Both the position numbers and the translations under genes were made by a program. Of a stretch of DNA of 64,000 nucleotides, positions 42,668 to 52,000 are shown in pieces (within the stretch, counting starts at the first letter, position 1; each line of letters starts with the position of its first letter). The stretch comes from Streptomyces sp. R44 (GTDB lineage: Bacteria; Actinomycetota; Actinomycetes; Streptomycetales; Streptomycetaceae). The stretch is from NCBI RefSeq assembly GCF_041053105.1, contig NZ_CP163444.1, positions 6,166,001 through 6,230,000 on the forward strand, written 5' to 3'. The notes beneath the pieces are model-generated. The model was not told where the DNA came from, did not search any database, and saw only the letters and a program-made list of their open reading frames with translations.

Positions 42668-43444
42668 TCAGTCCATCCGGCGGGCGCCGCCCAACAATCC
42701 GGTCTCGGCGTCCGTCGCCTGCGTCATCACGAACTGGCGGTCGCTCTGGGTGCACCAGAGCGTCACCCCGTCGGCGAGCGTGGACAGCGCCTCGTACTCG
42801 TGCCGCGGCAGGCTCATGATCCGGCCGATCTGGGCCGCCTCGTCGGGGGACACCCGCTGGATCCCGACCAGCGAGGACTTCTCCAGGAGCCGGGGCGCGA
42901 CCGGGCTCAGATAGGGCAGCAGCGTCACCACCGACTGCCAGGGCGCCGACACGACCCGGCCGCGCGGCGGACGCATGCCGCAGTCGCGCACCACGACCAC
43001 CGGACTGCCCGCCGACGCGCCCTGCGGCGGCACCCGGCCCACGTCGTGCAGCGTGATGCACGGCTGCCCACCGCCCGCGGCCTGCGCGAGGGCCGTCCAC
43101 GCCTGCGCGCGGCCCGTCTCGACCGCCACCCGGGCGCCCGTCGCGGCCGCCCGCAGGGCCAGTACCTGCGCGGTCCACAGACCGCCGATGAGGGTGACGT
43201 CGTACGGGACGGGCCGGTTGATGCCGAGCACCGCCGGGCGGCTCTCCGCGTCCACACCGATCACCATGCCGTCGTCGCCGACCGGCAGGGCCAGCGCCTC
43301 CAGCTGTTCCAGGGGTACGGAGTGCCGGTCGCGGCGCGGCCCGACGAGCCCGAAACCGAACCGGGGCCGCGTGGCCCGTCCGCCCGTCCGCCGGGCGGCG
43401 GAAGCGCCCGTCGACGGGGGCGTACCGAAGGAAGCGGTGGACAT
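42668..43444 (-). CDS. Type VII locus protein of unknown function
   Basis: This is a 258-residue soluble protein. After a disordered basic N-terminus (residues 1-45) come alternating strands and helices, including VIGVDAESRPAVLGINRP and DVTLIGGLWTAQVLALRAA, which look like a nucleotide-binding or EccC-like fold without the P-loop lysine. Its start overlaps the eccE stop by one base (TGATG), so it is translationally coupled to the membrane component EccE and likely acts in the same complex. I do not recognise the family. The 228-bp gap downstream holds an AT-rich patch and a possible promoter for the EspI-like gene. Confidence 0.7.
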   Translation of the reverse strand: MSTASFGTPPSTGASAARRTGGRATRPRFGFGLVGPRRDRHSVPLEQLEALALPVGDDGMVIGVDAESRPAVLGINRPVPYDVTLIGGLWTAQVLALRAAATGARVAVETGRAQAWTALAQAAGGGQPCITLHDVGRVPPQGASAGSPVVVVRDCGMRPPRGRVVSAPWQSVVTLLPYLSPVAPRLLEKSSLVGIQRVSPDEAAQIGRIMSLPRHEYEALSTLADGVTLWCTQSDRQFVMTQATDAETGLLGGARRMD

Positions 43445-44748
43445 CAGCGCGCACCTCCCAGCGGCAGCGTCGCCAGGATGCCGGGCACCTGTTCCCGGTC
43501 GAGGCGCACCAGACCCGTCTTCACGCCGCGCGCCGCACGCTCCAGTTCGTGCCGGGCGGCCACCAGTTCCTCGTCGCTGCGCCCCGTGATCCGCACGTGT
43601 CCGGTCACCGTCACCTCCTGCCGGTCTCCGCCGCTCAGCGTCAGGCTGAACGTCGTCGCGAGCGCGGGCAGCGAGGTCAGCAGGGCCACCAGCTGCGGCA
43701 TCGACGCGCCCGCGCCACCGCTCCGGCCGCCCAACTGGGGCCAGCGCCCCACCCAGTACGTCGTGTGCCGCCGGTCGTCCACCCGCCAGGTCCGTGCGGT
43801 CTCCTGGGTCCTGCGCCCCTGCGCCTGCCCCCGGCCCGCCTGCGCTATCGCCATCGGGCTGGCGCAGCTCGACGTGGCGAGCGCGGAGGTCAGCTCCTGC
43901 TCCGTCAGCACGCTCGCCCGGAACCCGGCGCCCGCGAGCCGGCTCGCCAGCTGGTCCGCCGCCCGCACCACGCACTTCTGGGCGCCCGTCATGCCGCCGC
44001 CGCGCGCGGCGACCGCCTCCGGGCAGAGCTCGGGGTCGAGCTTGAGCGCGATCCAGGTGATCCGCACGGCGGGGGAACCCGTCTGCGCCTGGAGCGGCCC
44101 GTAGTTGCGGGCGGCCATCGACTGCGCGGGCAGGTGCGGCGCGGGCGCCGGCTGCGTGTGCTGCACGATCTGCGCCGACTCCAGGCGGATGCCGTCCACG
44201 CTCAGCACGTCCCGGACGAGCCCGACGGGCAGCGGCTTCGCCGCGCGGTCCGGACGCAGCGCCGTGCCGTCCGACTCGACCCGCAGGACGGCCGTCAGGA
44301 AGGTGCCGTCGCCGACCATCCCGACCGGACGGCGGTCACGGTCGCTGTACGCGTAGGTCCGCAGCGCCGGATCGCACTCCACGAGCGGCGCGAACCCCGG
44401 CTCGGTGCCCTCCGGCACCGTGAACGAGGAGGCGCGGCGCGAGCGGGCGCGCAGCGCGAGGAAGGTACCCAGCCACTCGGGCAGCGAACGCCGGTGCCGG
44501 CGCACCACGGCGAGCAGCAGCAGCACGACGGCGACCACGCCCGCGGGCACCAGCAGCATCGGCTCGACGACCCAGGCGAGCAGCAGCAGCGCGGCCGCCA
44601 CCTCGATCAGTACGAGCTGTTGCAATTGGAACGAACCGAAGTGTCCGGGACGTGCCTGGAGCCTCGGTGCGACCGAGGGGACGGGTCCCGTGGACGGGGG
44701 TGTGGAGGCGGCGGCCGCATCGGGCCGCCTCCGCCTCGCGGAAGCCAT
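43444..44748 (-). CDS. eccE: Type VII secretion protein EccE
   Basis: This is a 434-residue protein. Two adjacent hydrophobic helices occur near the N-terminus (LVLIEVAAALLLLAWVV and LLVPAGVVAVVLLLLAVV, residues 45-85), followed by a large soluble domain, the EccE layout. The soluble part includes WVGRWPQLGG and many paired strands. In mycobacterial ESX systems EccE sits at the rim of the membrane complex. It is divergent from eccB, with a 190-bp shared upstream region. The assignment rests on topology, size and locus. Confidence 0.85.
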   Translation of the reverse strand: MASARRRRPDAAAASTPPSTGPVPSVAPRLQARPGHFGSFQLQQLVLIEVAAALLLLAWVVEPMLLVPAGVVAVVLLLLAVVRRHRRSLPEWLGTFLALRARSRRASSFTVPEGTEPGFAPLVECDPALRTYAYSDRDRRPVGMVGDGTFLTAVLRVESDGTALRPDRAAKPLPVGLVRDVLSVDGIRLESAQIVQHTQPAPAPHLPAQSMAARNYGPLQAQTGSPAVRITWIALKLDPELCPEAVAARGGGMTGAQKCVVRAADQLASRLAGAGFRASVLTEQELTSALATSSCASPMAIAQAGRGQAQGRRTQETARTWRVDDRRHTTYWVGRWPQLGGRSGGAGASMPQLVALLTSLPALATTFSLTLSGGDRQEVTVTGHVRITGRSDEELVAARHELERAARGVKTGLVRLDREQVPGILATLPLGGAR

Positions 44749-44938
44749 GATGGAGAATCCCCCTCAATTCATCCCGATGACCCTGGCCCGCCAGGGCTTT
44801 GGCGGCCGGATCACCCTACCCGCCCCACGAACCCCACGGGACAGCAGGCATAGTAGGGGGCCGGTCCGAAGGCCGGGGCCCGGGTGTCACCACCCCGGAA
44901 CCCCGCGCGAAGATCGCGCCTGACGAGAATGGGGACTC

Positions 44939-46489
44939 ATGGCATCGCGGCGGGACGAGCTCAACGCGTACACCTTTGCGAAGAAGCGCACGGTGGCGGC
45001 ATTCCTCCAACCCTCGCCCTCCGGCACGGAGGAGGGGGCACCGAAGCCGCTGCGCGCGGTCGTCCCCGGTCTGATCGCCGCCGCGCTCGTCGTCGCCGGC
45101 TTCGGCGCCTGGGGCATGTTCAGCCCCACCGCCCCCAAGGGCTGGGACACCCCCGGCACCCGGGTCATCGTCGGCAAGCAGTCGACGACCCGGTACGTGG
45201 TCCTGGAGACCGGCAAGGGCAAGGACAAGAAGACCCTGCTCCACCCGGTCCTCAACCTGGCCTCCGCCCGGCTGCTGCTCAACCCCGACCAGTTCCAGGT
45301 CATCCAGGTCGACGACAAGAAGCTCGACGAGGGCAAGCCGCCGCGCGGCCCCATCCTCGGCATCCCGTACGCCCCCGACCGGCTGCCCGTCGCGGAGGAC
45401 GCCGGCAAGAAGAAGCGCTGGGCCGTCTGCGAACAGCCCGGCGGCGGCAAGGGCGCCAGCGTCCAGAAGGCGACCTTCCTCTTCGCCGAGCGCGACGCCA
45501 AGCGCACCGAGGGCGCCAACCAGCTGAAGAACGGGCAGGTCCTGTACGTCAAGGGCCAGAAGGACAGCGCCCAGTTCCTCGTCGACCACACCGGCACCAA
45601 GTACCCGCTGAAGGCCGACCGGCCCGGGCTCCTCACCGCCCTCTTCGGCCTCGGCAAGGAGCCGCAGGCCGTCACCGACGACTGGCTCGCCACCCTGAAG
45701 ACCGGCGACGAGATCGACTTCCCGCAGATCGACGGCAAGGTCGGCACCCCCACCGACATCCCCGACAGCACCCTCGACGGGACCGAGAACCGGATCGGCA
45801 TGGTCCTCCTCGCCCAGACCGGCTCGGGCCCCCAGTACTACGTCGTGCTCCCCGGCCGGATCCAGCCCGTCACCCCCTTCACCGCCTGGCTGCTCATCAG
45901 CTCCCCGCAGACCCGGGACCTGGACATGGACGGCGAGGCCACCACGGTCGACGCCCCCAACTTCGTCCCCGACCCGACCCTCTTCCACGGCGGCGTCCGC
46001 TGGCCCACGCTGAAGTCCGTCCAGGTCAACGCCTCCACCGGCGAGGGCGCCCGCGACACCGTCTGCAGCGTCCTCACCGACGTCAGCGAGAAGGGCGACA
46101 CCAAGCTCGCCACCTGGGCCGGCACCGAGTACCCCGCCGACGTCACGGCCGGCGGCACCAGCACGTACGTCACCCCCGGCACGGGCCTGCTCTACACCCA
46201 GATCCAGGGCAGGCAGAAGACGTCCGACGGCTCCGGCTCCCTCTTCCTCGTCACCGACACCGGCCTGCGGTACGCCGTCCAGGCCAACGGCGACAGCGAC
46301 TCCGCCCACTCCGACATCGGCGCGGGCGAACAGAAGCAGACCGACGGCAGGCCGGAACCCAGCGACGCCCAGAAGCGTCTCGGCTACGAGAAGGTCCAGC
46401 CGGTCCTCGTCCCGATCGAATGGTCGGAGTTCCTCTCGAAGGGCCCCCGGCTGGACACCAACAGCGCGCGTCAGCCGCAGGGTTCCTAG
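44939..46489 (+). CDS. eccB: Type VII secretion protein EccB
   Basis: This 516-residue protein has one N-terminal transmembrane helix (VVPGLIAAALVVAGFGAWG, residues 41-59) after a cytoplasmic start typical of the family (ASRRDELNAYTFAKKRTVAAF). A long extracytoplasmic domain with repeated beta modules follows, including TRYVVLETGKGKDKKTLLHP. EccB forms the outer-facing part of the ESX membrane channel. The mycosin gene follows within 12 bp, and the two are likely co-transcribed. Confidence 0.95.
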   Translation: MASRRDELNAYTFAKKRTVAAFLQPSPSGTEEGAPKPLRAVVPGLIAAALVVAGFGAWGMFSPTAPKGWDTPGTRVIVGKQSTTRYVVLETGKGKDKKTLLHPVLNLASARLLLNPDQFQVIQVDDKKLDEGKPPRGPILGIPYAPDRLPVAEDAGKKKRWAVCEQPGGGKGASVQKATFLFAERDAKRTEGANQLKNGQVLYVKGQKDSAQFLVDHTGTKYPLKADRPGLLTALFGLGKEPQAVTDDWLATLKTGDEIDFPQIDGKVGTPTDIPDSTLDGTENRIGMVLLAQTGSGPQYYVVLPGRIQPVTPFTAWLLISSPQTRDLDMDGEATTVDAPNFVPDPTLFHGGVRWPTLKSVQVNASTGEGARDTVCSVLTDVSEKGDTKLATWAGTEYPADVTAGGTSTYVTPGTGLLYTQIQGRQKTSDGSGSLFLVTDTGLRYAVQANGDSDSAHSDIGAGEQKQTDGRPEPSDAQKRLGYEKVQPVLVPIEWSEFLSKGPRLDTNSARQPQGS

Positions 46490-46501
46490 GGGGTGGCACC
46501 G

Positions 46502-47764
46502 GTGACGACGACCCACCGCACGGTCGCCCTGCTCGCCGCGGGCAGCCTCACGGCCCTCCTCGCCGCCCCCGCCGCGGCCGCCGCACCCGCCGCGCCGCGC
46601 CGGGACGGCCCGGCCCTCGACGGCAGCGGCGAGTGCACCTTCCCGATGAAGAAGCAGATCGAGGGCATCCCCTGGCCCCTCCAGCGGGTCCTCCTCGACG
46701 AGCTCTGGCAGGACACCAAGGGCAAGGGCGTCCGGGTCGCCGTCATCGACACCGGCGTCGACGACGTCAACCCGCAGCTGCGCCCCGCCGTCGACGCCAA
46801 GTCGGGCAAGGACTACCTCAAGCCCGACAAGAACAACCCCTCCTACGGCGACGACAAGCGCGGCAAGACCGACGGCACCGTCGACGAGGTCGGCCACGGC
46901 ACCAAGGTCGCGGGCATCATCGCCGCCCGCCCCCGCAACGGCACGGGCTTCGTCGGCCTCGCCCCCGAGGCCACGATCATCCCGATCCGACAGAACGACG
47001 AGAAGAACAGCGGCAAGTCCGACACGATGGCCCAGGCGATCGACTACGCCGTCCAGAAGGGCGCGCGGGTCATCAACATCTCGCAGGACACCACCCAGCC
47101 GCTGGGACCCGACTCGCCCATGGCCAAGGCCGTCGCCCGGGCCATCGCCAGTGATGTCGTCGTCGTCGCCTCCGCGGGCAACGACGGCACCGACGGCGTC
47201 CGCAAGAAGACCTACCCGGCCGCCTTCCCCGGCGTCCTCGCCGTCGCCTCCTCCGACCGCAACAACGAACGCGCCGTCTTCTCCCAGTCCGGCCCCATGG
47301 TGGGCGTCGCGGCGCCCGGCGTCGACATCGTCTCCACCATCCCCGGCGGCGGACAGTGCGTCGACAACGGCACCAGCTTCTCCGCCCCGTACGTCGCCGG
47401 CGTCGCGACCCTGCTCCGCGCCAAGTACCCGAAGTGGAGCGCGGCCCAGATCGTCACCCGCATCGAGCAGACCGCCGTCCGCGTGATCAACGGCCGTGAC
47501 GACCACGTCGGTTGGGGAGTGGTCGATCCCGTGCGGGCGCTCGCCGACCAGCCCGGCACGCCCGCCTCCTCGCCCGTGCCCGACCCGGGGCCGCCCAAGC
47601 CGCCGGCTCCCGAGCCGGCCCGGCTGACGCTGTCGGAGACGCCCCAGGAGCGCTCCGAACGGCTCGCCACCTATGCGTTGGGGATCGGAGGTGTCCTGGT
47701 GGCCGTGGTCGCCGGGACCGCCACCGTGATCCGCGACAGCCGCCGCAGGAGGGAGGCCCGATGA
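46502..47764 (+). CDS. mycP: Mycosin, type VII secretion-associated subtilisin-like protease
   Basis: This is a 420-residue S8 protease with a signal peptide (residues 1-30) and a C-terminal transmembrane helix (LATYALGIGGVLVAVVAGTAT), so the catalytic domain faces outward. The triad is intact: Asp83 in VAVIDTGVDD, His132 in VGHGTKVAGI and Ser292 in NGTSFSAPYVAG. Mycosins are required for ESX complex stability. A GTG at 46493 is also possible, but AGGGGG lies at the proper distance only for the GTG at 46502. It follows eccB closely. Confidence 0.93.
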   Translation: MTTTHRTVALLAAGSLTALLAAPAAAAAPAAPRRDGPALDGSGECTFPMKKQIEGIPWPLQRVLLDELWQDTKGKGVRVAVIDTGVDDVNPQLRPAVDAKSGKDYLKPDKNNPSYGDDKRGKTDGTVDEVGHGTKVAGIIAARPRNGTGFVGLAPEATIIPIRQNDEKNSGKSDTMAQAIDYAVQKGARVINISQDTTQPLGPDSPMAKAVARAIASDVVVVASAGNDGTDGVRKKTYPAAFPGVLAVASSDRNNERAVFSQSGPMVGVAAPGVDIVSTIPGGGQCVDNGTSFSAPYVAGVATLLRAKYPKWSAAQIVTRIEQTAVRVINGRDDHVGWGVVDPVRALADQPGTPASSPVPDPGPPKPPAPEPARLTLSETPQERSERLATYALGIGGVLVAVVAGTATVIRDSRRRREAR

Positions 47765-47802
47765 CGCGCGTATCGGTCAAGTATCGGGTGCTCCCTTTGC
47801 AG

Positions 47803-47831
47803 TTGGAACTGTCGCCGTCAATGGCTACAGT
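47803..47831 (+). promoter_or_regulatory. Candidate esxBA promoter
   Basis: TTGGAA (47803-47808) and TACAGT (47826-47831) are 17 bp apart in the 190-bp gap between mycP and esxB. A separate promoter would let the secreted substrates be made in excess over the channel proteins. Confidence 0.5.
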
Positions 47832-47954
47832 GACCGCTGGGGGCACGGCAGTGCGAACCCAGCACGGGGGCGGCATCAGAAGATTCCCGTCCGCATCACG
47901 ACCGGAAGGCCCGACGGCCCGTCCGTCGACGCCACCGAAGGAAGAAGGGGCAAG

Positions 47955-48305
47955 ATGTCGAAAGACCTGAACGTAACCAGTGCCGAACAAGTCAAGCTCG
48001 CCGGCCGGATCCAGGACTTCTCCGACGAGCTCCAGGCCCGCATCACCTCCCTCAACGGCGTGGTGGACCGCGTTCAGGCGGGCTGGCAGGGCGCTGCGAG
48101 CAAGGAGTACGACCGGGTCCAGAACGACCTGAACCAGCGTCTGCGCAGCATGCGCGCCGAGCTCACGAAGCTCGAGGAGATCATGCGCATGAGCGCCGAC
48201 GGCTTCTCGCAGGAGGAGGAGGACCGTCTCCGGTCCTTCCGTCAGATGGACAACAGCTCCGGTGCCGGCGCCTCGGGTGGCCAGAGCGCCATCCTCGGCA
48301 TCTGA
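47955..48305 (+). CDS. esxB: WXG100 protein EsxB
   Basis: This 116-residue helical-hairpin protein has the WXG motif as WQG (in VQAGWQGAASKEYDRV). It is longer than typical because of a C-terminal tail, SSGAGASGGQSAILGI. The usual C-terminal YxxxD/E secretion signal is not clear; FSQEE occupies the place. With EsxA it should form the secreted heterodimer that in Streptomyces coelicolor is needed for sporulation. The esxB/esxA naming follows their order relative to bldB. Confidence 0.88.
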   Translation: MSKDLNVTSAEQVKLAGRIQDFSDELQARITSLNGVVDRVQAGWQGAASKEYDRVQNDLNQRLRSMRAELTKLEEIMRMSADGFSQEEEDRLRSFRQMDNSSGAGASGGQSAILGI

Positions 48306-48358
48306 GCCGTCCGACCCGACCAGTCCTCCGCGCCACTCTCAACCGAGGAGTCAACACC

Positions 48359-48649
48359 ATGACCACTGCGGTCAATTACGACACCGTGACGCAGGCGGCG
48401 GCCGACACCCGCCTCACCTCCAGCACCCTCACGCAGAAGCTCGACGACCTCATGGCCGAGGTCAACCGCGTCGCCTCCAACTGGGAAGGCGAGGCGAAGA
48501 TCGCCTACCGCGAGAGCCAGGACCGCCTGACCCGCGACATGGCCGGCATGAACCAGGACCTGGCCCGCATCGCCCAGCTCCTCGACGAGTCGGTCGCCGG
48601 CTACCAGGACACGGACAAGGGCAACGCGGCCCGCTTCCGCATGATGTAA
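48359..48649 (+). CDS. esxA: WXG100 protein EsxA
   Basis: This 96-residue helical-hairpin protein has the WXG motif WEG in the turn (VASNWEGEAKIAYRES) and the YxxxD secretion signal YQDTD near the C-terminus (residues about 81-85). The size is typical for the family. It is co-transcribed with esxB (53 bp apart, GAGGAG ribosome-binding site). A 19-bp perfect hairpin ends the transcript. Confidence 0.92.
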   Translation: MTTAVNYDTVTQAAADTRLTSSTLTQKLDDLMAEVNRVASNWEGEAKIAYRESQDRLTRDMAGMNQDLARIAQLLDESVAGYQDTDKGNAARFRMM

Positions 48650-48663
48650 GACCTTGCACGTAC

Positions 48664-48705
48664 GCGTGAGGGGGTGGCCCGTTCCCACGGGCCACCCCCT
48701 CACGC
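48664..48705. terminator. Bidirectional terminator between esxA and bldB
   Basis: A perfect 19-bp stem (GCGTGAGGGGGTGGCCCGT and its complement) with a 4-nt loop lies between the convergent esxA and bldB genes. Confidence 0.9.
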
Positions 48706-48708
48706 ATG

Positions 48709-48999
48709 TCAGGCCTGGCGCAGATCGAACTCGCCGTCACGGGCCCCCAGGACGAACGCGTCCCACTCGGCCTTCGTGTAGCGCAGCACCGTGTCCTTGT
48801 CGAGGGACGAGCGCATCGCCACCGCGCCCTCGGGCAGCCGGGCGATCTCCACACGCTCCTCGTCCGGGCTCGTCCCCGGGGCGCCCTCCCACTCGACGCC
48901 GGAGATGTCGAGCGCGTACAGCTCCTCCTTCTGGCGCTCCTTCTCGGCGGCCAGAGCGCTGTCGACGTCGCTGCGCGTGCTGTTGTCTGCGTCGGTCAT
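48709..48999 (-). CDS. bldB: BldB, developmental regulator (DUF397)
   Basis: This is a 96-residue protein with an acidic N-terminal helix of about 40 residues (SDVDSALAAEKERQKEELYA) and a DUF397 domain ending EWDAFVLGARDGEFDL. The position between esxBA and eccC, the size and the DUF397 domain match BldB of Streptomyces, which is needed for aerial growth and acts as a dimer. The ATG at 48999 has GAAGGGAAAG upstream; the frame extends to 49041, but that part lies in a hairpin. The recognition rests on context plus domain. Confidence 0.82.
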   Translation of the reverse strand: MTDADNSTRSDVDSALAAEKERQKEELYALDISGVEWEGAPGTSPDEERVEIARLPEGAVAMRSSLDKDTVLRYTKAEWDAFVLGARDGEFDLRQA

Positions 49000-49026
49000 C
49001 GGCGCTTTCCCTTCGCGGTGGTACGG

Positions 49027-49056
49027 CGGTCCCTCCCACACTAGTGGGAGGGACCG
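49027..49056. terminator. Hairpin between eccC and bldB
   Basis: A perfect 13-bp stem (CGGTCCCTCCCAC and its complement) with the loop ACTA lies after the eccC stop and 28 bp before the bldB start. It can terminate eccC and overlaps the region where the bldB promoter must be. Confidence 0.75.
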
Positions 49057-49081
49057 CTCCGCTCAGGGCTGTTCGAGCAGC

Positions 49082-52000
49082 TCAGTGCTGCTCGGGCAGC
49101 CAGCCCAGCTGCACCAGCGGCGTCCCGCGCTTCCGCGACACGAACGTGCCCCGGCCCGGAGGCATCGGCCGCGCCCGGACGCTGCCGAGGATGTCGCCCT
49201 CCTGCGGATCGCCGGAGAGGATCACGCCCTGCGCGCCCAGCTCCCGCATCCGCTGCATGAACGGCTCGTACATCGCGCGGGAGGCACCCGCCTGGCTGCG
49301 CGCCACGATGAACCGGATGCCGACGTCCCGCGCGAACGGCAGGTTCTCCACCAGAACCGCGAGCGGGTTCCCCGAGTTGGTGGCCACCAGCTCGAAGTCG
49401 TCGACCAGGACGAACAGTTGCGGACCCGACCACCAGCTGCGGTCGCGCAGCTGCTGCGGCGTGATGTCGGGCTTCGGCGCCCGCTTCGTCATCACGGTGT
49501 TCACCGCGTCCATGTGCATCTGCATGGCCGAGGCCATCGGCGCGTACTCCAGGAGGTGCGAGGGCGCCACGGCCTCCAGCATCGTCCGCCGGTAGTCGCC
49601 CACCACGATCCGCGCCTGCTCCGGCGAGTACCGCTCGCACAGCTGCTTGGCGATCAGCCGCAGCAGCGCCGTCTTGCCGGACTCGCTCTCGCCGAAGATC
49701 AGGAAGAACGGATCCGACTCGAAGTCGACGAACACCGGCTCCAGGTTCGTCTCGTCGATGCCGATCGCGATGCCGTGCTGCGGGTACTCGAAGCCCTTCG
49801 GCAGCTGCTCCGCCGGCAGCTTGCGCGGCAGCAGCCGCACCGCCGGCGCCGGGGCCCCCGTCCAGCTCGCCTTCACTGCCTGGACGAACGCCGCCGTGCC
49901 GTCCGCCAGATCGGCCGAGGAGCTCGACCCGTCGATCCGCGGCAGCGCCCCCATGAAGTGCAGCTTCTCCGGCACCTGGCCGCGGCCCGGCACACCGGTC
50001 GGCACGTTCGCCGCGACCTTCCGGTCGAACTCGGAGTCCATGACGTCGCCGAGCCGCAGTTCGAGCCGGCCCAGCATCTGGTCCTTGAGCGCCGCCCGCA
50101 CCTCCATGTACCGGGCGGCGGTGATCACCACGTGGATGCCGTAGCCCAGACCGCGCGCCGCGATGTCGGAGACGATCGGCTCCAGCATGTCGTAGTCGTT
50201 GCGGAAGCTGCCCCAGCCGTCCACGATCAGGAAGACGTCGCCCCAGGCCTCGCCCGGCAGTTCGCCCGCCGCCCGCTTGCGCCGGTAGGTCGCGATCGAG
50301 TCGATGGAGTGCGCGCGGAAGAACTCCTCCCGCCGGTTCAGCACGCCCATGACCTCCGCGACCGTCCGGCGCACCCGCTCGGGGTCGAGCCGGGACGCCA
50401 CCCCGCCGACGTGCGGCAGATCGGCCAGGGACACCATGCCGCCACCGCCGAAGTCCAGGCAGTAGAACTGCACTTCGGCCGGAGTGTGGGTGAGGGCGAA
50501 CGAGGAGACGAGCGTCCGCATGATCGTCGACTTGCCGGACTGCGGACCGCCGACCACCATCATGTGACCGGCCGCGCCCGAGAAGTCCCGGTACAGCACC
50601 TCGCGCCGCTGCTCGAACGGCTTGTCGATGAGACCGAGCGGCACGGTGAGTGCGCCCTGACGGGTGTACTCCGTCGCCGTGAGCCCCCGGTCCGCGGTCT
50701 GCGCGAGCCCCGGAAGCAGCTGGTCGAGCGAGGGCGCCTGGTCGAGCGGCGGCAGCCACACCTGGTGCGCCGGCACCCCCTGGCCCTCCAGACGCCGCAC
50801 GATCACGTCGAGGACGGTGTCCGCGAGCGCGTCGTCCTCCTCGCTGCGCTGCGCCGTCAGATAGGCCGGGTCCGGCGCCGCGTACACCACCGGCACCGGC
50901 GCCGCCGTGAACAGCGCGGGCCGCCGCTCCACCGGCATCTGCCCGATCTCCAGACGCGGCCCGCCCGTCCGGTAGGTCCCCGAGACGTACGCGGCCTTGA
51001 AGCGCGTCATCTCGTCCGTACCGAACTTCAGATAGCCCGAACCCGGCACCGACGGCAGGTGGTACGCGTCCGGCACGCCGATCGCCGTGCGCGACTCCGC
51101 CGCCGAGAAGGTCCGCAGACCGATCCGGTACGAGAGGTACGTGTCCAGGCCGCGCAGCTTGCCCTCCTCCAGGCGCTGCGAGGCCAGCAGCAGGTGCACA
51201 CCGAGCGAACGGCCGATGCGGCCGATCTGGATGAACATGTCGATGAAGTCGGGCTTGGCGGTGAGGAGTTCGGAGAACTCGTCGATCACCAGGACCAGCG
51301 AGGCCAGCGGCTCCAGGGGAGCACCCGCCGCCCGCGCCTTCTCGTAGTCGTGGATGTTGGCGTAGTTGCCCGCCGAGCGCAGCAGCTCCTGTCGCCGCTG
51401 GAGCTCGCCGCGGATCGCGTCGCCCATGCGGTCGACGAGCGTCAGGTCGTCGGCGAGGTTGGTGATGACCGCCGCCACGTGCGGCATCTGCGACATGCCC
51501 GCGAAGGTCGCGCCGCCCTTGAAGTCCGCGAGGACGAAGTTCAGCGTCTCCGAGGAGTGCGTCACCGCGAGACCGAGCACCAGCGTGCGCAGCAGCTCCG
51601 ACTTTCCGGAACCCGTCGCGCCGACGCACAGACCGTGCGGGCCCATGCCCTCCTGCGCCGCCTCCTTCAGGTCCAGCATGACCGGCGCGCCGTCCTCGCC
51701 GACACCGATCGGCACCCGGAGCCGCTCGGCCACCGACCGGGGCCGCCAGGTCCGCGCCACGTCCACCGAGGCCGCGTCCCCCAGGTTCAGCAGATCCGTG
51801 AAGTCCAGGTTGGCGAGCAGCGGTTCGTCGTCGTCCCCGCCGCCCATCCGCAGCGGCGAAAGCTGCCGGGCCAGCGCCTCGGCCGCCGGCAGCGAGATGC
51901 CGTCCGGCAGCCCCTCGTACGCGAAACCGCCGCCGGACTCCAGCCGCAGCCGGCCCGGCCGTACCACCACCGAGAGGCCACCGCGCGGCTCGTCGAGGTC

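Noticed and set aside
47761..47970. Small ORF starting at the mycP stop (ATGA overlap), about 69 residues
   Set aside because: It covers the likely esxBA promoter and runs into esxB in another frame; its sequence is unlike a folded protein and no homology is recognised.
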